Positions 57,344 through 64,000 of a DNA stretch of 64,000 nt are shown one piece after another (the first letter of the stretch is position 1; each line of letters opens with the position of its first letter). The DNA lies in assembly GCA_009839485.1 (NCBI GenBank), contig VXPQ01000058.1:1-64000 (forward strand), in the 5' to 3' direction. This stretch comes from Bacteroidetes bacterium SB0662_bin_6. Its GTDB lineage: Bacteria > Bacteroidota > Rhodothermia > Rhodothermales > VXPQ01. Position numbers and translations under genes: made by a program. The notes beneath the pieces were generated by a model. That model searched no databases. It was not told the DNA's origin and saw nothing but the letters and a program-made list of their open reading frames with translations.

Positions 57344-58135
57344 ATGCTTCGTTTATCAACCCGTACGATTACAACCCTGATGGGCGCTGCGCTTCTTGCC
57401 CTTGCGGCATGCGGCGGCGGACAACCCGAACAAGAACCCGCCCAAAACAAGGCTGCGGATATCATACGGCAGGCTGTCGCTGCGCACGGCGGTGAGCACG
57501 CGGACCGGGTGAAGATCAGTTACGACTTCCGGGAATACCACTACACCATCATACTGAACGGGGGAATGTTCCAGTATGAACGCGAGCGCCCGGACTCGGC
57601 CGGGTATATCCGGGACGTACTGAACAACGACGGATTCTACCGGGAAATCGACGGCGTGCGTGTGGACCTCCCTGAGGAGACAGCAGCCGATTATTCCTTC
57701 TCCCTCAACGCCGTCTCCTATTTCATGCTGCTGCCCTTCAAATTGACGGACACCGCCGTACAGGCCAGGTACCTTTCCGAGGCAACCGTCAAGGGCGAAC
57801 CGTATCACGAAATTGAAGTCACCTTCCGACAGGAAGGGGGAGGACGGGACTACCAGGACCGGTTCGTGTACTGGTTCCACCGTGACCGCCACACCATGGA
57901 CTATTTCGCCTACGATTACGAAACAGGCGATTCAGGAACGCGCTTCCGGGAGGCATACAATGCGCGTACCTTAGGCGGCATCCGCTTCCAGGACTACCTG
58001 AATTTCACCTCGCCGGTTATCGCGGCGCCGGGAGACCCCATCGAACAAATGGACAGCCTGCTGGATATCCAGGAACTGGATACGGTATCCGTCATCGAAA
58101 AGACCGGTATCGTCGTAGAGGAAATTGACGAATAG
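57344..58135 (+). CDS. Lipoprotein, DUF6503-like
   Basis: 263 residues. The signal peptide TTLMGAALLALAACGGG carries a lipobox Cys near residue 23. The mature part has AAHGGEHADRVKISYDFREY, VRVDLPEETAADYSFSLNAV, FRQEGGGRDYQDRFVYWFHR and MDYFAYDYETGDSGTRFREA, resembling DUF6503 proteins found in Bacteroidota. It probably acts in the periplasm as a lipid- or ligand-binding protein (LolA-like fold) by analogy, but this is not known. It follows the M1 peptidase by 32 bases. Confidence 0.78.
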   Translation: MLRLSTRTITTLMGAALLALAACGGGQPEQEPAQNKAADIIRQAVAAHGGEHADRVKISYDFREYHYTIILNGGMFQYERERPDSAGYIRDVLNNDGFYREIDGVRVDLPEETAADYSFSLNAVSYFMLLPFKLTDTAVQARYLSEATVKGEPYHEIEVTFRQEGGGRDYQDRFVYWFHRDRHTMDYFAYDYETGDSGTRFREAYNARTLGGIRFQDYLNFTSPVIAAPGDPIEQMDSLLDIQELDTVSVIEKTGIVVEEIDE

Positions 58136-58187
58136 ATACCATTCCGGTCGTATATTCCATCACTTATCCATACAAAACAATCACACC

Positions 58188-58757
58188 ATGACCGCAACCA
58201 TGCATCGCACCTTGCTTCCCCTGCTCATCGCAGCAGGCCTTCTCGTTTTCGGCGCCAATTCCGTTGCCGCACAGGACATCATTCCGCCGCCTAATCCGGC
58301 GAGTCCACGGGCCATTACACAGACCTCTTTCAGCGACGGAACCTACGCCAGCATCCACTACGGATCGCCCCGCAAGCGCGACCGGGAAATTTTCGGCGGC
58401 CTGGTGCCGTTCGGCGCAGTATGGCGACTGGGCGCCAACGAAGCGACAGAAATGACCGTGACGCAAGACATTCAGCTCGGAGGCATGGATCTGGCCGCAG
58501 GCACCTATGCCGTTCTCGCCATCCCGAACGAGGAAACATGGACTTTGATCGTGAATGCAGGCCTGGGCATGTGGGGCGCCTTTTCCTACTCGGACGAGCA
58601 CGATGTCCTGCGCCTGGAAACTCCGGTAAGCATGACCGACGACATCCACGAGGCGTTCACCATCACCCTCGAAGCGAACGAGGAAGGCTCTGCCGGCATG
58701 CTTTCCATGATGTGGGATCAGACGAGCGTGTCCATTCCCGTAACGCCGGTGGAATAA
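58188..58757 (+). CDS. DUF2911-family exported protein
   Basis: About 189 residues with a signal peptide (LLPLLIAAGLLVFGANSVAAQ) and the DUF2911 features SPRKRDREIFGGLVPFGAVW, RLGANEATEMTVTQDIQLGG, DLAAGTYAVLAIPNEETWTL and a C-terminal TLEANEEGSAGMLSMMWDQT. DUF2911 proteins are common in Bacteroidota and relatives and have no known function. The ATG at 58188 gives a proper signal peptide; codons from 58125 are not used. It follows the DUF6503-like gene by 52 bases and is likely in the same transcript. Confidence 0.88.
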   Translation: MTATMHRTLLPLLIAAGLLVFGANSVAAQDIIPPPNPASPRAITQTSFSDGTYASIHYGSPRKRDREIFGGLVPFGAVWRLGANEATEMTVTQDIQLGGMDLAAGTYAVLAIPNEETWTLIVNAGLGMWGAFSYSDEHDVLRLETPVSMTDDIHEAFTITLEANEEGSAGMLSMMWDQTSVSIPVTPVE

Positions 58758-58829
58758 TTCGCCGGATATTCTCCCGGAAAGACGATGCCTCGCAAGGTTG
58801 CCTCGTCAAAATCATGATGCGGACACGCC

Positions 58830-61670
58830 ATGCAGCTTTCGGGGCTTGACGTCGAGGCAGAGGGCACGGGCATATCGCGCCCGTTGAGCCGGCAGGTCAA
58901 TCTCCTTGGCATGCTTCTTGGGCAGGCTATACGCCAGCAGGCAGGGCAGGGCACCCTCGACCTGGTGGAAGAGTTGCGAATGCTCTGCAAGCAATCGGTG
59001 ACGGAGAATACCCCGGCGCCCCGTATACAGGCGAAAAACCGCATTGCGCAACTCGACGATGAGGAAGTTCTTTGGCTGCTTCGCGCCTACACCGCATTCT
59101 TCCATCTGGTAAATCAGGCGGAGCAGGAAGAAATCATCCGCATCAACCGGGACCGGGCCCGTGACGGATCGCCGGAACAGCCCCGGGCAGAGTCCATCCT
59201 CGAGGCAATCCACTATCTGAAGAAAGAGGGATACTCCTGTGAGGAAGTGCTTGCGCTCCTCCGCCAACTGGATATCCAGCCGACGCTGACGGCACATCCC
59301 ACCGAGGCCCGGCGGCTCAGCATCCTGTACAAGCAACAGCACATCTCCCGGGCTCTGTCGCGTCTCAACCGGGAGCAACTGACCCCGAGGGAAAAAGAAC
59401 GCGCCCTATCGGATATCCGAAACCAGATCGCCCTGCTCCTGTCCACCGACGAGATTCGCGCGGACAGGCCCAGCGTGGACGATGAGGTGGACCAAGGGCT
59501 TTATTTCCTGCGCAATGCGATCCGGGAAACCATACCGGACATCTATGACGACGTACGACGGGGACTGCATGCCTATTACGGGACATCGGGGGACATCCCC
59601 GTCTTCCTGAAATACCGCACCTGGATCGGCAGCGACCGGGACGGCAACCCGAATGTCACGGCGGCCGTAACGCGGCGGACCTTCGCAAAACAGCGCCTCA
59701 CCGCCATCAATATCTTTTACGAAGAATTGGTGGAGCTGCGCCATGAACTCAGCGTTTCGAGCCGCCAGGCATCCGTCCCCCGCGCGTTGTACGATGCGAT
59801 CGCCGCAGATGCAAAGAATATCGATCTCGACGCAAGGGCCAAACGGATATACCGCCACGAGCCCTACCGGCTCAAGATAAGTTATATGATGGAGCGCCTG
59901 CTGCGGCTCGCACAGCAAGCGCAGGCCGAACTGGACCGGGATCAGTCACACCGGGACCGTCAGAAAACGGACAGTGCAGAAAGCTACAGCGGCGCGGCTT
60001 TTGTCCAGGACCTGGAGATGCTCCGCGAATGCCTCGATGAGACGGGCTACGAAACATATGCCGAAGCCGGTCACCTGCAGCGCATTCTTGTCCGAGCGCG
60101 CACGTTCGGCTTTCACATGGCGGCGCTGGACGTACGACAGCACAGCCGCATCCACGAGCAGGCCGTAACGGCTATCCTGCACGCTGCAAACGTGCATGAC
60201 GACTACGCCAGCCTCGACGAATCCGATAAAATCGATCTTCTTGCCGGCGAGTTGGAAAACCCGCGCGCTCTGTCGCCGCGCCGCGCCGAATTGCCCGACA
60301 TGGCGCAGCAAGTCGTGGAAAGCTTCGAGGTGATTCGGGAAATCCTCGAGCGGGAGCCGTCCGCCATGGGCAGTTACGTCATCAGCATGACGCATACCGT
60401 AAGCGACGTGCTGGAAGCCATGTTGCTGGCCAAGGTGGTTGGACTCTGGCGTATACAGGACGGGGAATTGTATTGCCCGCTCGATATCGTACCTCTCTTC
60501 GAAACGATTGAAGATCTGGCAGACTCGGATGCGCTCATGCGCGCTCTCTTTTCCAATCCGGTGTACAACAAGCACCTCGAATCCCGCGGGCGTTTCCAGG
60601 AAATCATGCTTGGTTACTCGGATTCGAATAAGGACGGCGGATACTGGATGGCTAACTGGGCCCTGCACAAGGCGCAAAAAGACCTGGGCGTCGTTTGCAG
60701 AGACCATCAGGTAACTTTGCGGCTTTTCCACGGCCGGGGCGGCACGGTCGGGCGCGGAGGCGGCCGGGCTAATCAGGCTATTCTTGCCATGCCGCCCGTC
60801 GTGCATAACGGGCAAATCCGGTTTACCGAGCAGGGAGAGGTCATCTCGTTCCGGTATGCGCTGCCGGACATCGCCCGACGGCACCTGGAGCAGATTGTCA
60901 GTGCAATGATCGTGAGCACAGCTTCCGGATCGCGGCGGAACGGAAAGAACGACTACGGAACGGCGCCTGAAAATGTCGAGGTGCTGGACCGCATCGCCGG
61001 GAACTCCATGAAGGCCTATCGGGCGCTCATCGAAGACAGCGCGCTCTGGCCGTGGTATACGCAAATCACCCCGATTGAGCAAATAAGCCGGCTCCCCATT
61101 GCTTCGCGCCCCGTTTCGCGCGGTTCCGCGCATGAGGTGCATTTTGAATCGTTGCGGGCCATCCCGTGGGTTTTCGCATGGACCCAGACACGGTATACCC
61201 TGCCGGGCTGGTTCGGAACGGGACACGGCCTGGCCTCACTCGTGGAAGAAGATCCGAAAATGGTATCCCAACTCCGGACGCTCTTCCGGGAATGGACCTT
61301 CTTCCGGGCCGTCGTAAACAGCGCCCAACGGGAAATGGCGCGGGCGCGGTTCGATATCTCTCAGCACTACAGAGAACTGGAAAACTCCTCGCAAGGCGCC
61401 CATGTCCACGAACGGATCGCGGAAGATTTTGACAGGGCACGCGACATGATTCTCCGGATCACCGGGCAAAGCGAACTGCTCGACAGCAATCCGGTCATCC
61501 AGAAATCCATTTTCCTGCGCAATCCCTATACGGACGTACTCAATCTGCTGCAGGTCGAACTCATCAAGCGGTACCGGGCCTCCGACCAGGAGGAAACCCG
61601 GGATGCGCTGCGGCAGGCGCTGTTCCTGAGTATCAATGGGATTGCAGCGGCAATGCAGAGTACGGGATAA
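58830..61670 (+). CDS. ppc: Phosphoenolpyruvate carboxylase
   Basis: Anaplerotic enzyme fixing bicarbonate onto PEP to make oxaloacetate. 946 residues: catalytic His in QPTLTAHPTEARRLSILYK, RTWIGSDRDGNPNVTAAVT, FHMAALDVRQHSRIHEQAVT, the Lys motif MLGYSDSNKDGGYWMANWAL, HGRGGTVGRGGGRANQAILA, and the C-terminal NGIAAAMQSTG near the usual QNTG/RNTG end. It is complete. With enolase and PPDK in this window it controls the flow of PEP. Confidence 0.97.
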   Translation: MQLSGLDVEAEGTGISRPLSRQVNLLGMLLGQAIRQQAGQGTLDLVEELRMLCKQSVTENTPAPRIQAKNRIAQLDDEEVLWLLRAYTAFFHLVNQAEQEEIIRINRDRARDGSPEQPRAESILEAIHYLKKEGYSCEEVLALLRQLDIQPTLTAHPTEARRLSILYKQQHISRALSRLNREQLTPREKERALSDIRNQIALLLSTDEIRADRPSVDDEVDQGLYFLRNAIRETIPDIYDDVRRGLHAYYGTSGDIPVFLKYRTWIGSDRDGNPNVTAAVTRRTFAKQRLTAINIFYEELVELRHELSVSSRQASVPRALYDAIAADAKNIDLDARAKRIYRHEPYRLKISYMMERLLRLAQQAQAELDRDQSHRDRQKTDSAESYSGAAFVQDLEMLRECLDETGYETYAEAGHLQRILVRARTFGFHMAALDVRQHSRIHEQAVTAILHAANVHDDYASLDESDKIDLLAGELENPRALSPRRAELPDMAQQVVESFEVIREILEREPSAMGSYVISMTHTVSDVLEAMLLAKVVGLWRIQDGELYCPLDIVPLFETIEDLADSDALMRALFSNPVYNKHLESRGRFQEIMLGYSDSNKDGGYWMANWALHKAQKDLGVVCRDHQVTLRLFHGRGGTVGRGGGRANQAILAMPPVVHNGQIRFTEQGEVISFRYALPDIARRHLEQIVSAMIVSTASGSRRNGKNDYGTAPENVEVLDRIAGNSMKAYRALIEDSALWPWYTQITPIEQISRLPIASRPVSRGSAHEVHFESLRAIPWVFAWTQTRYTLPGWFGTGHGLASLVEEDPKMVSQLRTLFREWTFFRAVVNSAQREMARARFDISQHYRELENSSQGAHVHERIAEDFDRARDMILRITGQSELLDSNPVIQKSIFLRNPYTDVLNLLQVELIKRYRASDQEETRDALRQALFLSINGIAAAMQSTG

Positions 61671-61760
61671 AACGGATCATCAGGGCCTGCCGAGAGGTCA
61701 TGTGCTCTCATTTCACCGCACCAGCGTCATGTACCCTTTCGACATTGCGTGTTTTCGGAT

Positions 61761-62498
61761 CTATAAGCCTTCCACCTCACCCCACAAGCCCCGCCCTTCC
61801 TCGCGAGCCTCCCGCTCGTATTCGAGGTATTCGTCGCTGTATTCAAACGGAATTCCCGAGTAAATATTCGCATATCCGTCAGCGACAAGGCGGTCATTTA
61901 CCCGGTACAGGCGCCGGCCGTACTCATCCAGCACCCATACGTACGCCAGGGTTCTGCCGTACCGGTCCGTCCTGCGTCCGGAACCGTATTCAAGTTCGAC
62001 CGGCTTGCCGAGCGCCAACTCCGCGGCATACGCACTGGCGCGGCGGCCCAACTCCCGGATCGTTTCCCGGTCCATGTCGCTGCGCTCCGCATCCCTGCTC
62101 AGTTTGGGAGAAGGATGCACCTCAGGCGTATCTATGCCTATCAGACGCAGCATCGTGCCGTCCGAGAGTTCGAACGTATCCCCATCGACAATGCGCGCAA
62201 CGGTCGGCGTTGCAGCATGGTCATAGAGATCAGGCACAAGCGTAAAGTCCGCATCGGCAGGGAGAGCACCTTGAAATTCTTCATGGAAAGGAAGCGGCAG
62301 CCCAGGATCGTAGTAATACGACGGGGGCAGGACGCCAGCGTTGTCATCATAATACTGCGGATCGTACAGGAACGGGGCCGGAGCAAGCGCATCCTCCGAT
62401 GGAGAGGCCTGCGGAGGATCCATACGATACCATATCTCCATGCCGAGATTGGCGGCAAGAAGAACGATCAGCACTACAAGCAGCACCCGCACAGACAT
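61761..62498 (-). CDS. Membrane-anchored or exported thermonuclease (SNase) family protein
   Basis: 245 residues. An N-terminal hydrophobic helix (VLLVVLIVLLAANLGMEIWY) may be a signal anchor. A Pro- and Tyr-rich linker (PQYYDDNAGVLPPSYYYDPG) of about 60 residues follows, then the staphylococcal-nuclease-like domain with RIVDGDTFELSDGTMLRLIG, IDTPEVHPSPKLSRDAER, GRRTDRYGRTLAYVWV and ADGYANIYSGIP. The Asp of IDTPE and the Arg of YGR match the metal and phosphate ligands of SNase. It probably acts in the periplasm or at the cell surface. Confidence 0.85.
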   Translation of the reverse strand: MSVRVLLVVLIVLLAANLGMEIWYRMDPPQASPSEDALAPAPFLYDPQYYDDNAGVLPPSYYYDPGLPLPFHEEFQGALPADADFTLVPDLYDHAATPTVARIVDGDTFELSDGTMLRLIGIDTPEVHPSPKLSRDAERSDMDRETIRELGRRASAYAAELALGKPVELEYGSGRRTDRYGRTLAYVWVLDEYGRRLYRVNDRLVADGYANIYSGIPFEYSDEYLEYEREAREEGRGLWGEVEGL

Positions 62499-62542
62499 GA
62501 TGCGACGATACGTAAAGGGTACAAAGCACGGGAAAACCCGGA

Positions 62543-63544
62543 CTACTTCCTCACATCCACCAGCAGCCTGCCGCGGATCTCACCGGCCAGGAGCCGTTGG
62601 CTATATGATGGAAGATCGCCCAGCCCGATCGTATCCGCAAGAAGATGCTCCACCAGATCATCGGTCATCCACCGGGCAAGCTGCGCCCAGGCTTGCCGCC
62701 GCACAGGAACAGGGCATGTGTTCGTATCCACCCCGATCAGACGCACGCCTCGCAGGATGAACGGAAACACCGTAGTGTGCAGGGCATGCCCCCCGGCCAG
62801 CCCGCACGCCACGGCGGTCCCGTGACGCTTCAGGCGGGACAGGAGCGCTTCCAGCGTTTTCCCGCCCACGACATCCACGGCGCCGGCCCATTCCCCCGAA
62901 TCCAGCGGGCGCGCAGCGCCTGCGGCAAGCGCCTCGCGTTCAATGATCCGGTCCGCGCCGAAGCGCCCCAACCAGTCATGCGCATCCGGACTCCCTGTCG
63001 ACGCCGCTACACGGTATCCTGCTTCATGCAACAACCCTACGGCAAAACTCCCCACCCCACCCGATGCACCGGTCACAAGCACCTCGCCCTTTCCCGGTCC
63101 CACGCCATGCGCTTCCAGTTCCATCACGGAAAGCATGGCCGTAAGCCCCGCCGTCCCGGCCAGCATGGCTTTTTCAAGGGACATTCCCTCAGGGAGCGGG
63201 AGCAATTTGGCCGCGTCCACACGCTGCACCTCGGCATACCCGCCCCAGTGGGATTCTCCCAGCCCCCACCCGGTACCGATCACCAGGTCTCCCGGCTTGT
63301 AGGCCTCCGAATCGGAAGCGCGCACTTTCCCGGCAAGATCGATCCCCGGCACAAACGGCCAGGCGCCGCGAATAATTTTGCCCCGTCCGGTAATCGCCAG
63401 GGCATCCTTGTAGTTGAGCCCCGAATACCACACGTCCAGCAGCACGTCTCCTTCCGGCAAACGGGATTCGTCCAGCTCGCAGACCGATGCCTCCACTTCG
63501 CCATCCCGGCGATCCAGCAAAAGCACTCTCGACATGCCGCTCAC
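62543..63544 (-). CDS. AcuI/YhdH-type zinc-independent MDR oxidoreductase
   Basis: 333 residues of the medium-chain dehydrogenase/reductase class: [75 protein letters not shown] (NADPH site) and [20 protein letters not shown], all as in acryloyl-CoA reductase (AcuI) and YhdH. It probably reduces an enoyl-CoA such as acryloyl-CoA with NADPH, but substrate is inferred. It starts with GTG at 63544, overlapping the msrB stop, with GAGG about seven bases upstream; an ATG lies at 63535. Confidence 0.88.
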   Translation of the reverse strand: MSGMSRVLLLDRRDGEVEASVCELDESRLPEGDVLLDVWYSGLNYKDALAITGRGKIIRGAWPFVPGIDLAGKVRASDSEAYKPGDLVIGTGWGLGESHWGGYAEVQRVDAAKLLPLPEGMSLEKAMLAGTAGLTAMLSVMELEAHGVGPGKGEVLVTGASGGVGSFAVGLLHEAGYRVAASTGSPDAHDWLGRFGADRIIEREALAAGAARPLDSGEWAGAVDVVGGKTLEALLSRLKRHGTAVACGLAGGHALHTTVFPFILRGVRLIGVDTNTCPVPVRRQAWAQLARWMTDDLVEHLLADTIGLGDLPSYSQRLLAGEIRGRLLVDVRK

Positions 63545-63942
63545 TTTGTATCCTCTTCAAAATCGAGCGCCGCGGAATTGATGCAATACCGTAACCCGGT
63601 GGGGTTGGGGCCATCTTCAAACACATGTCCGAGGTGGGAATCGCACCGGGAACACAACACCTCCGTGCGCACCCTGCCCAAACTGCGGTCCTCTTCCGTT
63701 TCGACAGCGTCTTCATTCGCCGGCTGGTAAAAACTGGGCCATCCGCTGCCGGAATCGTACTTGGTGTCGGAGCCGAAGAGCGGCTGACCGCAGGCCGCAC
63801 AGACATAAGACCCTGGGCCCTTATGATCGCAATAAGCGCCGGAGAACGCCGGTTCGGTGCCCTTTTTCCGAAGTATTCTGTACTGTTCGGGGGAAAGGTC
63901 GGCTTTCCACTCTGCTTCTGACTTGCTGATTTTCCTGCTCAT
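63541..63942 (-). CDS. msrB: Peptide-methionine (R)-S-oxide reductase
   Basis: Repairs oxidised methionine (R-sulfoxide form). 133 residues: [20 protein letters not shown], zinc cysteines in [16 protein letters not shown] and [25 protein letters not shown], and the catalytic Cys near residue 120 in [13 protein letters not shown]. The zinc-site pairs are both present. Its stop codon overlaps the start of the oxidoreductase gene by four bases, so the two are translationally coupled. It is complete; its upstream region runs to the window edge. Confidence 0.96.
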   Translation of the reverse strand: MSRKISKSEAEWKADLSPEQYRILRKKGTEPAFSGAYCDHKGPGSYVCAACGQPLFGSDTKYDSGSGWPSFYQPANEDAVETEEDRSLGRVRTEVLCSRCDSHLGHVFEDGPNPTGLRYCINSAALDFEEDTK

Positions 63943-64000
63943 GAATCGTAAAACCGGATTGGTGAAGAAAGCGCATCCGTGCGCAAAGACCGCTCGTGAA

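Noticed and set aside
59946-61226. 426-codon antisense frame opposite ppc
   Set aside because: Entirely within PEP carboxylase, whose motifs are complete; no independent support.

Overview
This 64 kb window looks like a contiguous chromosomal piece from a GC-rich member of the Bacteroidota/Rhodothermota/Balneolota group. The evidence is DUF4270 and DUF4175 proteins, a short glycogen-synthase-like protein beside DUF4270, DUF2911 and DUF6503-like exported proteins, Bacteroidota-type LptD and LptF/G proteins, and one promoter fitting the Bacteroidota TTG / TAnnTTTG pattern. Lipobox lipoproteins and outer-membrane barrels indicate a diderm envelope. No rRNA, tRNA, CRISPR array, prophage or transposase gene was recognised. 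Almost all of the window is housekeeping genes, packed tightly on both strands.

Layout. 0-7.3 kb: large DUF4175 membrane/coiled-coil protein, GT5-like protein, DUF4270 lipoprotein, outer-membrane protein. 7.4-14.3 kb: TPR protein, enolase, FtsB/DivIC-like protein, ROK sugar kinase, LptD. 14.4-17.9 kb: lone ABC ATPase, sucC, LptF/G permease. 17.9-22.9 kb (minus strand): myo-inositol catabolism genes iolG-iolD-iolE-iolB, then a DUF3467 protein. 23-32 kb: cystathionine beta-synthase, Lon, two small acidic proteins, RsgA, TopA. 32-36 kb: pyruvate phosphate dikinase and glutaryl-CoA dehydrogenase. 36-42.3 kb: lipoprotein, B3/4-domain protein, small membrane protein, HemW, small outer-membrane protein, EtfBA. 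42.3-44 kb: two divergent paralogous small proteins of unknown function and a DUF192 lipoprotein. 44-50.4 kb: the SUF iron-sulfur assembly locus (A-type carrier divergent from sufB-C-D-S-E and a DUF59/SufT-like gene). 50.4-54 kb: modB, TPM protein, modA, zinc-ribbon/TPR protein, HU/IHF protein. 54-64 kb: M1 peptidase fused to a probable beta-barrel, two exported proteins, PEP carboxylase, thermonuclease, AcuI/YhdH-type oxidoreductase, MsrB.

The genes work together in several ways. Enolase, PPDK, PEP carboxylase and sucC cover the PEP/pyruvate/oxaloacetate node and the TCA cycle. EtfAB could take electrons from acyl-CoA dehydrogenases such as the GcdH-like protein. The SUF genes supply Fe-S clusters, and HemW is a radical-SAM heme chaperone. 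LptD and LptF/G belong to lipopolysaccharide export.

The most unusual content is intergenic. Two families of short dispersed repeats sit at gene boundaries. Family A (8 sites) is an imperfect inverted repeat with ends GGATACTCTGATYAA, about 37-75 bp long. Family B (5 sites) has the core TTAGGGTCTGTTAACACT followed by ATGCAGCA. Several copies include or abut the stop codon of a neighbouring gene, and one A copy at 24.57 kb carries a B fragment inside it. Other oddities are a tandem multiplication of the 3' end of the cystathionine beta-synthase gene, a modA gene whose last ~40 codons run antisense through its convergent neighbour, and the divergent small-protein paralogs.
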